From: Vibrio profundi
Lineage (GTDB): Bacteria > Pseudomonadota > Gammaproteobacteria > Enterobacterales > Vibrionaceae
Length of the DNA: 64,000 nucleotides
NCBI RefSeq assembly: GCF_005281835.1
Contig: NZ_RZIS01000001.1
Location: 124,001-188,000 of the forward strand
Reading direction: 5' to 3'
In this document: positions 18,775 to 28,430 of the stretch, piece after piece
Layout: each line of letters begins with the position of its first letter
Numbering within the stretch: position 1 is the first letter of the stretch
Translations under genes and position numbers: made by a program
Notes under the pieces: generated by a model
Databases searched by the model: none
Told to the model about the DNA's origin: nothing
The model's input: only the letters and a program-made list of their open reading frames with translations

Positions 18775-18891
18775 ATGGGTTGCTGTAATAAAGATGAAAC
18801 GTGTTCTAAAGAAGCGGAAAAGAAAGATATTCCTTGGTTTCGGATGCTGCTAGGTACAATTATGCTGTTGGTGTTTTTACTTTGGGATTAA
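18775..18891 (+). CDS. 38-aa cysteine-containing single-span membrane protein, unknown function
   Basis: Small gene that I translated by eye. It begins MGCCNKDETCSKEAEKKD and continues into a hydrophobic segment (MLLGTIMLLVFLLW) before a terminal Asp and stop. GAGG/GGAG lies 7-9 bp before the ATG and an 11-bp intrinsic terminator follows 1 bp after the stop, so it looks like a complete transcription unit. Three Cys (CC and C) precede a charged linker and one transmembrane helix, predicting a short N-terminal metal- or redox-active head outside the helix. It lies between the PerM gene (divergent) and hemL (convergent). No family assignment is possible from memory. Confidence 0.6.
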   Translation: MGCCNKDETCSKEAEKKDIPWFRMLLGTIMLLVFLLWD

Positions 18892-18892
18892 A

Positions 18893-18918
18893 AAAGGGCT
18901 GTTGAATAACAGCCCTTT
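18893..18918. terminator. Bidirectional terminator between small ORF and hemL
   Basis: AAAGGGCTGTT and AACAGCCCTTT form a perfect 11-bp stem with a GAAT loop. A-rich and T-rich flanks let it work for the rightward small gene and the leftward hemL. Confidence 0.8.
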
Positions 18919-18946
18919 GTACATCTAGTTACTCATTCTTCAACGA

Positions 18947-20239
18947 TTACGCTTCTGCTGCAATCATTGCAAAACAACGGTCTGCGGCTTCAAGAGTCGC
19001 TTCGATTTCCTTAGAGCCGTGCGCTAAAGAAGTAAAGCTTGCTTCGAATGCTGAAGGTGCTAGGTATACGCCATGATCAAGCATTAGGTGGAAGAAGCGT
19101 TTAAAGCGTTCAACATCACACTTAGTTACATCTTCGTAGCAAGTTACCACTTCTTGATCTGTGAAGAAGAAGCCAAACATACCGCCAACTTGAGTAACAA
19201 GCAGTGGAACGCCGTGCTTATCTGCTAGCTGCTTAAAACCATCTGCAAGCTGTTTAGTTTTTGAAGCAAGACGCTTCTCATTACCTTCTTCTTTTAGAAG
19301 AGATAGACATGCATAGCCCGCAGCCATTGCTACAGGGTTACCTGAAAGCGTACCCGCTTGGTAAACAGGTCCAGTTGGGGCGATGTACTGCATTACGTCT
19401 TTACGGCCACCAAATGCGCCGACTGGCATGCCGCCACCGATGACTTTACCAAGACACGTTAGATCTGGTTTGATGTTGTAGTAAGCCTGCGCACAACCTT
19501 GAGCAACGCGGAAGCCTGTCATTACTTCATCAAAAATTAGTAGTGCGCCTTCTTGGTCACAGATTTCACGAAGACCTTCATGGAACCCTTCTACTGGTGG
19601 AATACAGTTCATGTTGCCCGCAACAGGCTCAACGATAATACAAGCGATTTCGCCTTTGTTCGCTGCGAACAATTCACGAACAGAATCTAGGTTGTTGAAT
19701 GTAGCGGTTAGCGTGTGCTTTGCAAAATCAGCAGGAACGCCTGGAGAGCTTGGTTGACCAAGCGTTAGTGCGCCAGAGCCAGCTTTTACTAATAAGCTGT
19801 CTGCGTGACCGTGGTAACAGCCTTCAAATTTAAGAATTTTGTCGCGGCCAGTGAAGCCACGTGCAAGACGAATCGCACTCATGGTCGCTTCAGTACCTGA
19901 GCTAACCATACGTAGTTGTTCCATTGATGGCACCATTTCTGATACTAATTCTGCCATCTTAATTTCTAATTCTGTTGGCGCACCAAAGCTTAGGCCTCGT
20001 TGAGCTGCTTCGATCACAGCATCACGAATAGCGCCGTGGTTGTGGCCTAGGATCATTGGTCCCCAAGAACCTACATAATCAATGTATGCTTTACCATCAG
20101 CATCAAAAATTAACGGGCCATCTGCACGTTCAACAAAGATTGGTGAACCGCCTACGCCATTGAATGCGCGAACTGGTGAGTTAACACCACCTGGAATGGT
20201 TTTCTGCGCTTTTTGATACAGCTCTGCTGATTTGGTCAT
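18947..20239 (-). CDS. hemL: Glutamate-1-semialdehyde 2,1-aminomutase
   Basis: PLP enzyme of 430 aa that converts glutamate-1-semialdehyde to 5-aminolevulinate, the second step of C5-pathway tetrapyrrole synthesis. Class-III aminotransferase motifs are clear: [29 protein letters not shown] and the PLP lysine in [19 protein letters not shown]. The ATG at 20239 ([18 protein letters not shown]) has AGAGGA just upstream and gives family length; an upstream in-frame ATG at 20359 would add 40 unrelated residues and is rejected. It is divergent from erpA, pairing haem and Fe-S functions. Confidence 0.96.
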   Translation of the reverse strand: MTKSAELYQKAQKTIPGGVNSPVRAFNGVGGSPIFVERADGPLIFDADGKAYIDYVGSWGPMILGHNHGAIRDAVIEAAQRGLSFGAPTELEIKMAELVSEMVPSMEQLRMVSSGTEATMSAIRLARGFTGRDKILKFEGCYHGHADSLLVKAGSGALTLGQPSSPGVPADFAKHTLTATFNNLDSVRELFAANKGEIACIIVEPVAGNMNCIPPVEGFHEGLREICDQEGALLIFDEVMTGFRVAQGCAQAYYNIKPDLTCLGKVIGGGMPVGAFGGRKDVMQYIAPTGPVYQAGTLSGNPVAMAAGYACLSLLKEEGNEKRLASKTKQLADGFKQLADKHGVPLLVTQVGGMFGFFFTDQEVVTCYEDVTKCDVERFKRFFHLMLDHGVYLAPSAFEASFTSLAHGSKEIEATLEAADRCFAMIAAEA

Positions 20240-20533
20240 TGATATATCCTCTTTTGATTGTCGGACCAATTTGCTCGCATTGTACCTATCCACAATCGAA
20301 CTAGGAATAATTTCACCAAGATAATCACTCGAATGTGATGTTTTAGCGGTATTGAGCAATTTAATTGTTCAGAGAAACTACGAATAAACGGAAAAAGGGT
20401 AATCCTATTGGACAATACTTGAACGTATCACTCAGGTATTAGATAATCAGACCAATATAAAAAAGAATTCAACAACTATGATCTCTGAGAATTTGTATCA
20501 GGTTGTTTTTGACACGAAGTGAGAGAGGTTGTC

Positions 20534-20875
20534 GTGAGCGAAGCAAATATCCCATTATCTTTTTCTGATGCAGCAGCTACCCGCGTACAAACGCTGATTG
20601 CTGAAGAAGAAAATCCAGAGCTAAAACTACGTGTTTACATTACGGGTGGTGGTTGTAGCGGTTTTCAGTATGGTTTTACTTTTGATGAAAAAGTAAACGA
20701 TGGCGACACTACGATTGTAAACAGTGGCGTGACGTTAGTTGTGGATCCAATGAGCCTACAATACTTAGTGGGTGGCGTAGTGGATTACACTGAAGGTCTT
20801 GAGGGTGCTCGTTTCTTCGTAAACAACCCGAATGCGACAACTACATGTGGCTGTGGTGCTTCATTTAGCGTGTAA
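20534..20875 (+). CDS. erpA: Iron-sulfur cluster insertion protein ErpA
   Basis: A-type Fe-S carrier of 113 aa that delivers clusters to apoproteins, including the isoprenoid enzyme IspG in E. coli. The three conserved cysteines are present: C41 in [11 protein letters not shown], and C105 and C107 in CGCGASF. The start is the GTG at 20534 (read as [12 protein letters not shown]), with GAGAGG 5 bp upstream; the open frame extends five codons to a less suitable codon. A terminator follows. It is the V. cholerae HesB-family gene next to hemL. Confidence 0.95.
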   Translation: MSEANIPLSFSDAAATRVQTLIAEEENPELKLRVYITGGGCSGFQYGFTFDEKVNDGDTTIVNSGVTLVVDPMSLQYLVGGVVDYTEGLEGARFFVNNPNATTTCGCGASFSV

Positions 20876-20902
20876 CATTACGCGATTTAAGTCGAATTGA
20901 AG

Positions 20903-20934
20903 AAAAGCGCTGAACTTAGTTCGGCGCTTTTTTA
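20903..20934 (+). terminator. erpA terminator
   Basis: AAAAGCGC...GCGCTTTTTT hairpin, extended by TGAA/TTCG pairs, with a six-T tail, 28 bp after the erpA stop. Confidence 0.8.
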
Positions 20935-21132
20935 TTGGATGTCGTTTAATCACTACCGTATCCAAATGGAGATAAAAGTAGGTTGTTTAGTAAACGCCGT
21001 ATTCATTAAACTGTCGATATCATCTCACTTTTAATAAATACAGTTCTGTTATGGTTAACTCAATGTATCAGGAAGTTACACGGATTTATTACCTGATACC
21101 GATTTAGGTTATCGCTCTGACAAGGACTGTTT

Positions 21133-22233
21133 ATGCCGACTTTATCTTTCGGGGGCTTTTTCGCAAAGCGACCTTGGCTCGTATCTATTTTTCTTATTGT
21201 ATTGCTTTCTGTGTGGCTTGGATTGGGTGCGCTGCAAGCAGAAGAAAGCACTAAGCTTACCCCGCCTTCTGTGCCTCTTGCAAAGGTTACATATCAAACC
21301 TTTGTTGCTCAAGATACCCATAAGACGATCGAATTGTACGGAAGAACTGCACCAGATCGCCATGCTCGCTTGGGGGCGGAAATAGCCGGTAAAGTGGTAA
21401 AACTGAACGTTTCTAAAGGAGATGAGGTTAAACAAGGGCAAGCTATCGCACAAATTGATAAAGGCGACCTTGAGATTCAGCTAGAACGAGCATCTGCGTT
21501 GTTAAGCCTTAAACAGAAAGAATTCAAAGCGGCACAATCGTTAAAAGACAGAGGGCTTCAAGGAGAAATTGCTTATACCTCTGCTCAAGCTTCTTTAACG
21601 GAAGCGAAAGCGATGAAGAGTAACGCTAAGCTTGCTTTGAACAACACGACCATCCGTGCTCCTTTTTCTGGGATCGTACAAGATCTGCATGTGGAACTCG
21701 GAGACTTTGTAGGTGTAGGGGATCCGGTTGCCGGTATTATTGACCTTGATCCTCTTGTCATTGAAGCCGATGTCAGTGAGCGTCACATTCAGCTGCTCAC
21801 TCGTGATCAGGTTGCAACGGTACGTTTACTTGGAGGGAATATTGTCGAAGGTAAACTTCGTTATATCTCACGAGTGTCGTCAGTATCAACCAATACATTC
21901 CCTATCGAAATAGAGATCCCCAACCCCGACCGACAACTTCCTGCAGGAGTCAGTGCAGAGCTAGCCCTGAATTTAGAGACCCAACCTGCTATTAAGATCA
22001 CTCCAGCGATGTTAGCTCTGGATGAATCAGGAAACCTTGGCGTCAAAACCGTATCCACCAACGGTGGTAAGCAAACAGTGTCTTTCATTGGTATTCAATT
22101 GGTTAAAGCGGAACAGGACGGAGTGTGGTTGACAGGGTTAGGCAGCCAAGCGGATATCGTCACTGTCGGACAAGGTTTTGTGCGCGATGGTGATGAAGTG
22201 CTGGCTATTCAAGCTGTGTCTGGCGCGAACTAG
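21133..22233 (+). CDS. RND efflux periplasmic adaptor (membrane fusion protein)
   Basis: Periplasmic adaptor of 366 aa for the RND pump encoded 11 bp downstream. The N-terminal hydrophobic segment (PWLVSIFLIVLLSVWLGLG) is a membrane anchor or signal. The barrel-sandwich lipoyl halves are visible around GKVVKLNVSKGDEVKQGQ and TTIRAPFSGIVQDLHVELG, separated by a short alpha-hairpin (about residues 115-160), with beta-barrel and membrane-proximal domains after. The hairpin is short compared with AcrA, as in the VexL-type group. Position and partner suggest the V. cholerae vexL equivalent (from memory). No TolC-like gene is nearby, so it must recruit a separately encoded outer-membrane channel. 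Confidence 0.88.
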   Translation: MPTLSFGGFFAKRPWLVSIFLIVLLSVWLGLGALQAEESTKLTPPSVPLAKVTYQTFVAQDTHKTIELYGRTAPDRHARLGAEIAGKVVKLNVSKGDEVKQGQAIAQIDKGDLEIQLERASALLSLKQKEFKAAQSLKDRGLQGEIAYTSAQASLTEAKAMKSNAKLALNNTTIRAPFSGIVQDLHVELGDFVGVGDPVAGIIDLDPLVIEADVSERHIQLLTRDQVATVRLLGGNIVEGKLRYISRVSSVSTNTFPIEIEIPNPDRQLPAGVSAELALNLETQPAIKITPAMLALDESGNLGVKTVSTNGGKQTVSFIGIQLVKAEQDGVWLTGLGSQADIVTVGQGFVRDGDEVLAIQAVSGAN

Positions 22234-22244
22234 AAGGAGCTCAC

Positions 22245-25200
22245 ATGTATTCACTGATTGATGCTGCGATCTCCCGTGCGCGGACCATGCTGAGTTTGTT
22301 GCTACTTATCTTGATTGCTGGGATAGGGACCTATATTGCTATCCCTAAAGAATCGAGCCCTGATATTACTATCCCAATTATTTATGTGTCTGTTGGCCAC
22401 CAAGGCATTTCACCATCTGATGCAGAGCGTTTGCTTGTTCGACCAATTGAACAAGAGTTACGCTCGATAGAAGGGGTTAAAGAGATGAATTCCACCGCAG
22501 CGGAGGGACATGCCTCGGTAATGTTGGAATTCAATGTCGGCGCAGACTTAACTAAAGCGATGGCAGATGTTCGTGATGCGGTTGATCTTGCCAAACCAAA
22601 ATTGCCTGCAGATAGCGATGAGCCGACGGTGAACGAGGTGACACTCGCGACAGAGCAGCCTGTTTTGTCGGTGGTGTTGTACGGTACATTACCTGAGCGT
22701 TCTATTGTGCAAATCGTCCGCCAATTGCGCGATAAATTAGAAAGTTATCGTCAAGTCTTAGAGGTAGATATCGCTGGCGACAGGGAAGACATTGTGGAAA
22801 TCATTGTCGATCCGCTTCTGATGGAGAGTTACAGCCTAGACCAAGCGGATATTTACAACTTAATAGCGTTGAATAACCGCGTGGTGGCAGCTGGTTTTGT
22901 TGATACAGGTTATGGACGATTTTCAGTCAAAGTTCCTTCAGTCTTTAATTCATTAAAAGATGTCCTTGAACTTCCTATCAAAGTCGACGGTAAGCAAGTG
23001 GTGACATTTGGTGATGTGGCGACGGTGAGGAGAGCGTTTCGAGATCCAGAAAGTTTTGCGCGTTTAGATGGAAAGTCAGCTGTGGTGTTAGATATCAAAA
23101 AGCGTGCTGGTGAAAACATTATTGAAACCGTTGAGTTGGTTAAAGCGGTGATGGCAGGAGCTCAAGAACGGGCGGATTGGCCAACTAATTTATTGGTCAA
23201 GTACACATGGGATGAATCGAAAGATGTGAAGATCATGCTTAATGATCTTCAAAATAACATTCTGTCAGCGATTATTTTAGTGGTGATTGTGATCATCGCT
23301 ATTCTTGGGGTACGTACAGCATTGTTAGTTGGGATATCCATCCCTGGCTCTTTTCTCACCGGGTTATTAGTGCTTTCGGTATTTGGCCTTACGGTCAATA
23401 TTGTGGTGTTGTTTTCTTTGATCATGGCTGTGGGTATGTTGGTTGATGGTGCAATTGTTGTTACCGAGTTTGCCGACCGAAGAATGCAGGAAGGGGAGCC
23501 AAGAAAAGAAGCGTACCGTGACGCTGCAAAACGGATGGCTTGGCCTATTACAGCGTCGACGGCGACGACTTTAGCGGCGTTTGCTCCCTTGCTATTTTGG
23601 CCGGATATAACCGGTGAGTTCATGAAGTTCTTACCGCTAACATTAATTGCAACCTTGACGGCCTCGTTGATGATGGCGTTGTTGTTCGTACCGGTTTTAG
23701 GTGGGTTAATCGGTAAGCCTCAATATGTATCTAATGCTAATCAACAGCGTATGGTTGCGTTGCATGATGGTGACTTTGGCCAGGCCAAAGGTTTGACTAA
23801 GCTCTATTTCCATACGCTCTCATTCGCAATTAAGCACCCTTTGAAAATTTTGTTTAGCGCGATATTGCTCGCGATCGTTGTTGGCTTTACCTATGCCAAG
23901 GCGGGGCTTGGAGCGGAATTTTTCCCCGAAGTCGATCCGCCTTTCTTTAACGTTAAAGTCCGATCTCATGGTGACCTGTCAATCCAAGAAAAAGATCGGA
24001 TTATGAGTGATATTGAACAGATCATGTTAGGTCATGACGAGTTTGAGAGCGTATATACCCGAACTGGCGGCGATGACGGAATTGGTCAAATCTCGATTAC
24101 TCCCGTTGATTGGCAGCATCGCCGCAGCGTGAAAGCAATCATTGAAGAGCTCAAACAAACGACCGATCAATATGCAGGAGTCGAGATAGAGTTTAAATTC
24201 CCAGACGCTGGCCCTCCGGTTGAAAATGATTTGGTGATTGAGCTTTCGGCTCGAGTCCCTAGCGAACTAAATGCAGCGGCGAGAGTTGTACGAGAGTGGG
24301 CAGACAATAACCAAGCGCTCAAAAACATTAGTGACACTGCCAGTAAGGATGGAATTGACTGGAAAGTTGATATTCGCCGGGATGATGCTGCTAGGTTTAC
24401 CGCTGATGCTACTTTGGTTGGTAATACGGTTCAATTTGTGACAAACGGGCTAAAAATTGGTGACTATTTGCCAGATGACTCTGCAGAAGAAGTCGACATT
24501 TTAGTGCGCTATCCAGAAGACAAGCGTGATATTGGCCGTTTTGATCAGCTACGAGTGAAAACGCCTTCGGGGTTGGTCCCGATTACTAATTTCGCTCAGA
24601 TTATCCCAGATCATAAGCAAGATACGATCAAACGTATCGATGGTGAGCGGGTGATTAATATCATGGCGGATATGGAAGAGGGCTATAACCTCGCACTTGA
24701 ACTGCCCAATATTGAACAAGCACTTACAGAGTTAGGGCTGCCGAATAGTGTTGAGTTCAAAATACGTGGTCAAAATGAAGAGCAGGAGAATTCGTCTGCG
24801 TTTTTGCAAAGTGCATTTATGGTGGCTTTAGCCGTAATGGCGCTAATTTTAATCACGCAATTTAATAGTTTTTATCAGGCGTTCTTAATTCTAAGTGCGG
24901 TACTGTTTTCTACAGTTGGCGTGTTTGTAGGATTACTGATTTTCCAGCGCCCGTTTGGGATTGTGATGTCGGGGATAGGGGTTATTGCTTTGGCTGGGAT
25001 AGTGGTCAATAACAATATTGTTTTGATCGATACATATAATCAGTTGATAAAGCGTGGCCTTGAAAAGCGTGATGCGATCTTGAGGACTGGGGTGCAGCGT
25101 TTAAGGCCTGTGATGTTAACGACGGTGACCACCATTTTGGGCTTGATGCCAATGGTACTAGAGATGAATATCGATCTAATTAACCAGAAGATTGAATTTG

Positions 25201-25334
25201 GTGCTCCAAGCACCCAATGGTGGTCTCAGTTAGCCACCGCGATTGCTGGTGGGTTAGCATTCGCAACGGTGTTGACGCTGGTTCTGACTCCTTGCTTGTT
25301 AATGCTCGGGCGTACCAAGCAAGCTAACGATTAG
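22245..25334 (+). CDS. RND family efflux permease, VexM-like
   Basis: Inner-membrane RND transporter of 1029 aa with the duplicated fold: TM1 (about 12-34), a large periplasmic domain, TM2-6 (about 338-500), a second periplasmic loop and TM8-12 (about 835-1025). The TM4 proton-relay segment reads MAVGMLVDGAIVVTEFADRR, so the AcrB Asp407/Asp408 pair is Asp401-Gly402. The TM10 segment reads AGIVVNNNIVLIDTYN, placing Asn922 where AcrB has Lys940. It forms an operon with the adaptor (11-bp gap, AAGGAG before ATG) and ends in a strong terminator. Substrate cannot be predicted; detergents, drugs or lipids are family options. Confidence 0.9.
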   Translation: MYSLIDAAISRARTMLSLLLLILIAGIGTYIAIPKESSPDITIPIIYVSVGHQGISPSDAERLLVRPIEQELRSIEGVKEMNSTAAEGHASVMLEFNVGADLTKAMADVRDAVDLAKPKLPADSDEPTVNEVTLATEQPVLSVVLYGTLPERSIVQIVRQLRDKLESYRQVLEVDIAGDREDIVEIIVDPLLMESYSLDQADIYNLIALNNRVVAAGFVDTGYGRFSVKVPSVFNSLKDVLELPIKVDGKQVVTFGDVATVRRAFRDPESFARLDGKSAVVLDIKKRAGENIIETVELVKAVMAGAQERADWPTNLLVKYTWDESKDVKIMLNDLQNNILSAIILVVIVIIAILGVRTALLVGISIPGSFLTGLLVLSVFGLTVNIVVLFSLIMAVGMLVDGAIVVTEFADRRMQEGEPRKEAYRDAAKRMAWPITASTATTLAAFAPLLFWPDITGEFMKFLPLTLIATLTASLMMALLFVPVLGGLIGKPQYVSNANQQRMVALHDGDFGQAKGLTKLYFHTLSFAIKHPLKILFSAILLAIVVGFTYAKAGLGAEFFPEVDPPFFNVKVRSHGDLSIQEKDRIMSDIEQIMLGHDEFESVYTRTGGDDGIGQISITPVDWQHRRSVKAIIEELKQTTDQYAGVEIEFKFPDAGPPVENDLVIELSARVPSELNAAARVVREWADNNQALKNISDTASKDGIDWKVDIRRDDAARFTADATLVGNTVQFVTNGLKIGDYLPDDSAEEVDILVRYPEDKRDIGRFDQLRVKTPSGLVPITNFAQIIPDHKQDTIKRIDGERVINIMADMEEGYNLALELPNIEQALTELGLPNSVEFKIRGQNEEQENSSAFLQSAFMVALAVMALILITQFNSFYQAFLILSAVLFSTVGVFVGLLIFQRPFGIVMSGIGVIALAGIVVNNNIVLIDTYNQLIKRGLEKRDAILRTGVQRLRPVMLTTVTTILGLMPMVLEMNIDLINQKIEFGAPSTQWWSQLATAIAGGLAFATVLTLVLTPCLLMLGRTKQAND

Positions 25335-25352
25335 CGAGCACTCTAAAATACA

Positions 25353-25383
25353 AAAAAAGCGACTCCAGAGAGTCGCTTTTTAT
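25353..25383. terminator. Bidirectional terminator, RND operon and shyC
   Basis: AAAAAAGCGACT/AGTCGCTTTTT stem with CCAGAG loop, with A-rich and T-rich flanks, between two convergent genes. Confidence 0.85.
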
Positions 25384-25387
25384 TGGT

Positions 25388-26680
25388 TTACTGATTGGTT
25401 GCCAGTAGCTGCCCGTACCTTTCCAACTTATCTAAACGAATTTTAGAATTGGCGACAAAGGTGCTTTTGGCTTTACCTTGAAGCGACTTGGATTGAGGTA
25501 GCTTAACGGTTCGCGCATTTTTGTGTACGCCATTAACTAAGAATTCATAGTGTAGGTGTGGACCTGTCACTCGCCCAGTTCCACCTAACGTGCCTATGGT
25601 TTGTCCTTGTTTCACGCGTTGCCCCGTTTTAACTAAGCGTTTTTTCATATGTAGGTACTTAGTAATGTAAGTATTACTATGGCGGATGAACACATAGTTG
25701 CCGTTGAATTGGTTATAACCTGACTTTTGTACGATTCCGTCACCAGCAGCCCAGATTGGCGTACCAACTGGCGCGGCATAGTCGGTACCTCTGTGGGCTC
25801 TGACTTTACCTGTTACTGGGTGTTTACGACGAGGGTTGAAGTTAGACGTAACACGACGGAAATCGATTGGTGAACGTAGGAAGGCTTTCTTCATCGCACG
25901 GCCATCTTCGTCGTAATAGTTACCACTTTTATCATCTAAAATAGCGGTAAAGGTATCGCCTTGATTTTGGAAAATAGCCGCAATGATTTTACCGCGGCCG
26001 ATCACTTCACCTTCTACGACTTTTTCTTGATACAAGATTTTGAAGCTGTCTTTTTGGCGAATATCGAGTGCGAAGTCGATATCCCAACCGAAAATGCCGG
26101 CGAGTTCCATTATTTGGTTAGCAGTAAGGCCTGCGCTAATTCCTGCATTCCAGAAATTAGAAGTAATGTCCGCCTGTGCGAAATTATATTGGTAGTTCAC
26201 TTCTTTTTTATCAAATTTAGACGTGAACTTGTCATCTGATTTGGTAATTCGGAAGGTTTCAAACGCACTGAGTTGACGCTTTAGCTGAATGAGGTCGTTG
26301 TTTTCATCGAACCCAAATTGCAGCACGTCTCCTGGTCGTAAGTTAGAAAGTTGGTTCTTCGTATCTTTATTAGTATTGACCAAGTTATGTAATAAACGAG
26401 GAGACAAACCAATACGTTTAAATAACACTGCTGTGCTTTCACCAGAGCGAACCGTGTACTTCTCCCACTTTAATACTGCTGTTGGAGAGACTTCAGAACC
26501 TGAAGCGAGCGCTTCGGCATTAATCGTGAGTGGGTAGTGTTCACCCACTTTAAGACGATTACTGGTATCTCGTAAGCTGTTTACGTCTGGGAGCAAAAAT
26601 AGAGCGATAAAAATTACTGCACTAAAAAATGCAATAAAGGCCCGGTGCAATAGGGGAAGGCGTGCAAAAATAGACAACAT
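25388..26680 (-). CDS. shyC: M23-family cell-wall endopeptidase ShyC-like (MepM type)
   Basis: Periplasmic D,D-endopeptidase of 430 aa that cuts peptidoglycan crosslinks to allow growth. An N-terminal membrane anchor (about residues 14-31) is followed by an OapA/LysM-like domain containing EKYTVRSGESTAVLFKRIG, a Csd3-like inhibitory domain and the LytM (M23) domain. Zinc ligands are seen in HRGTDYAAPVG (His296, Asp300) and HLHYEF (His375 and His377). All active-site residues are intact, so it should be an active hydrolase. It is divergent from tyrS, the same pairing as VC0630-VC0631 in V. cholerae, where VC0630 is ShyC (from memory). Confidence 0.9.
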   Translation of the reverse strand: MLSIFARLPLLHRAFIAFFSAVIFIALFLLPDVNSLRDTSNRLKVGEHYPLTINAEALASGSEVSPTAVLKWEKYTVRSGESTAVLFKRIGLSPRLLHNLVNTNKDTKNQLSNLRPGDVLQFGFDENNDLIQLKRQLSAFETFRITKSDDKFTSKFDKKEVNYQYNFAQADITSNFWNAGISAGLTANQIMELAGIFGWDIDFALDIRQKDSFKILYQEKVVEGEVIGRGKIIAAIFQNQGDTFTAILDDKSGNYYDEDGRAMKKAFLRSPIDFRRVTSNFNPRRKHPVTGKVRAHRGTDYAAPVGTPIWAAGDGIVQKSGYNQFNGNYVFIRHSNTYITKYLHMKKRLVKTGQRVKQGQTIGTLGGTGRVTGPHLHYEFLVNGVHKNARTVKLPQSKSLQGKAKSTFVANSKIRLDKLERYGQLLATNQ

Positions 26681-26809
26681 GTTCCGGTTCGTTCTGTAAA
26701 TATTGTGAAAATAGACAACAGAATAGTTTAACTGGTTTCAAAATGTATCGCTATTCAAGTAAGATGTCGAACTATTATATTTTTGCCAAATCTGTGGGAG
26801 TGAACAAGA

Positions 26810-27997
26810 ATGGCGAGTATTGAAGCTGCATTAGCCGAGATCAAACGTGGCGTAGAAGAGCTGATTCCAGAAGAAGAGCTAATCGCTAAATTAAAAGAAG
26901 GTCGTCCTCTACGTATTAAGCTAGGTGCCGATCCGACAGCGCCAGATATCCATCTTGGTCACACAGTTATCTTTAATAAGCTGCGTGCATTTCAAGAGCT
27001 TGGCCATGAAGTAACTTTCCTTATCGGTGATTTCACTGCAATGGTTGGTGACCCTTCAGGCAAAAACTCAACTCGTCCTCCACTAAGCCGTGAAGACGTA
27101 CTAAAGAATGCTGAAACGTACAAAGAGCAAGTATTTAAGATTTTAGATCCTGCTAAAACTCAAATCCGTTTCAATTCAGAGTGGCTATCTGAGCTTGGTG
27201 CTGAAGGTATGATTCGTCTAGCTTCTAACCAAACTGTTGCGCGTATGCTTGAGCGTGATGACTTTAAAAAGCGTTATGCTGGCGGTCAACCGATTGCTAT
27301 CCATGAATTCATGTACCCACTTCTTCAAGGTCATGACTCAGTAGCGCTAGAAAGCGATGTTGAGCTTGGCGGTACGGACCAGAAGTTTAATCTTCTAATG
27401 GGTCGTGAACTGCAGAAAGCGGCAGGCCAAAAACCACAAGCAGTACTGATGATGCCACTACTTGTTGGTCTAGACGGCGTTAAGAAGATGTCTAAGTCTG
27501 CACACAACTACATCGGTATTAGCGAAGCACCAAGCGAAATGTTTGGTAAGATCATGTCTATCTCTGATGATCTAATGTGGAGCTACTACGAGCTACTGTC
27601 TTTCCGCCCGCTTGAAGAAGTGGCAGAGCTGAAAGCTGGCGTTGAAGCGGGTAAAAACCCACGTGACGTTAAAGTACTTCTGGCTAAAGAGATCATTGCT
27701 CGTTTCCACAGTGAAGCAGATGCTGATGCAGCTGAGCAAGAGTTCGTTAACCGCTTTGCTAAAAACCAAGTGCCAGATGATATGCCTGAGTTCGAATTCG
27801 AAGCGGGTCTACCAATCGCTAACGTTCTAAAAGAAGCAGGCCTAGTAAACTCGACTTCTGATGCGATGCGTATGATCAAGCAGGGTGCCGCTAAGATTGA
27901 AGGCGAGAAAGTTGAAGACAACAAACTAGTACCTGAGGCCGGTACTGCGGTTTACCAAGTAGGTAAGCGTAAGTTTGCTCGTATTACTATCAAGTAA
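26810..27997 (+). CDS. tyrS: Tyrosyl-tRNA synthetase
   Basis: Class Ic aminoacyl-tRNA synthetase of 395 aa that charges tRNA-Tyr. The HIGH-type signature is HLGH at residues 48-51 ([14 protein letters not shown]), the ATP-binding KMSKS motif is at about 225-230 ([10 protein letters not shown]), and a C-terminal S4 RNA-binding domain covers about 335-395. Its length and the [11 protein letters not shown] style place it with the TyrZ/TyrS2 subtype rather than the 424-aa E. coli TyrS. GGGAG lies upstream of the ATG and a terminator follows. No T-box or other leader is seen. Confidence 0.95.
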   Translation: MASIEAALAEIKRGVEELIPEEELIAKLKEGRPLRIKLGADPTAPDIHLGHTVIFNKLRAFQELGHEVTFLIGDFTAMVGDPSGKNSTRPPLSREDVLKNAETYKEQVFKILDPAKTQIRFNSEWLSELGAEGMIRLASNQTVARMLERDDFKKRYAGGQPIAIHEFMYPLLQGHDSVALESDVELGGTDQKFNLLMGRELQKAAGQKPQAVLMMPLLVGLDGVKKMSKSAHNYIGISEAPSEMFGKIMSISDDLMWSYYELLSFRPLEEVAELKAGVEAGKNPRDVKVLLAKEIIARFHSEADADAAEQEFVNRFAKNQVPDDMPEFEFEAGLPIANVLKEAGLVNSTSDAMRMIKQGAAKIEGEKVEDNKLVPEAGTAVYQVGKRKFARITIK

Positions 27998-28020
27998 TAA
28001 CGTACATCAATGATTGAATA

Positions 28021-28046
28021 AAAGGCATCTACGGATGCCTTTTTTA
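28021..28046 (+). terminator. tyrS terminator
   Basis: AAAGGCATC/GATGCCTTT hairpin followed by a T-run ending at 28046, 23 bp after the tyrS stop. Confidence 0.85.
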
Positions 28047-28095
28047 TTGCCCCCTATTTATTGACAGAAAGTTGACGAAGAATTTTTTGCAGGAT

Positions 28096-28104
28096 TGCTA
28101 CACT
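28096..28104 (+). promoter_or_regulatory. Candidate extended -10 promoter for mgtE leader
   Basis: TGCTACACT is a good extended -10 element just after the tyrS terminator. Two -35-like TTGACA/TTGACG copies at 28061 and 28072 are too far for standard 17-bp spacing, so the promoter call rests on the extended -10. Confidence 0.45.
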
Positions 28105-28143
28105 ATGCGCGCTGTCGAACTGGCAGTAATTTTGGAGATTTTT

Positions 28144-28188
28144 ATGAACAATACCGACCATCCTCCTAGTTTGAATGGAGAAGAATAA
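28144..28188 (+). CDS. 14-aa leader peptide upstream of mgtE-like gene
   Basis: Short upstream ORF encoding MNNTDHPPSLNGEE. GGAG lies 6 bp before its ATG, which is better spacing than many neighbours have. It has consecutive prolines after Asp-His and an acidic end, features that in MgtL-type leaders make translating ribosomes sensitive to Mg2+. The 3' half of the ORF, including the stop, forms one arm of a 14-bp helix with 28247-28260, so ribosome position would affect folding. The peptide role is inferred. Confidence 0.55.
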   Translation: MNNTDHPPSLNGEE

Positions 28189-28430
28189 GCTGTCTCGGTA
28201 TTGATCTATTGTCCTGCCGTTCAGGTAGGGTATCTTTGTTTTCCCCCTTATTCTTTTCCACACTCTAGATTCTAACAAGTAGACACATCAGTGCTTTAAG
28301 CTCTTGGTGCGTTTAGTTATGTACGCCGATGTATAGAGTTATGCGCTCTTTACGTACACAGCTTGATGCTCTTGGACTACTCTCTATAGGCTACTTGTTT
28401 TGATGGTCGTTACCTTTGCCAATCGGGAGA
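28150..28430 (+). promoter_or_regulatory. Structured leader RNA of the mgtE-like gene
   Basis: About 290 nt lie between the leader-peptide ATG and the transporter start. Helix A pairs 28150-28157 with 28195-28202 (8 bp perfect, AATACCGA/TCGGTATT). Helix B pairs 28176-28189 with 28247-28260 (14 bp, one G-U). The two cross each other, so they are mutually exclusive unless they form a pseudoknot. A GC-rich hairpin at 28213-28229 followed by a U-rich stretch to 28242 looks like a weak terminator. Further downstream, 28274-28282 pairs with 28391-28399 (9 bp perfect), enclosing smaller alternative pairs (28320-28325/28353-28358 and 28332-28338/28382-28388). It matches no riboswitch I can recognise. 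Confidence 0.6.

Noticed and set aside
28054..28278. Minus-strand 74-aa frame over the mgtE leader
   Set aside because: It is antisense to a structured leader, has no family motif, and its stops are placed by chance; the plus-strand leader peptide explains the DNA better.
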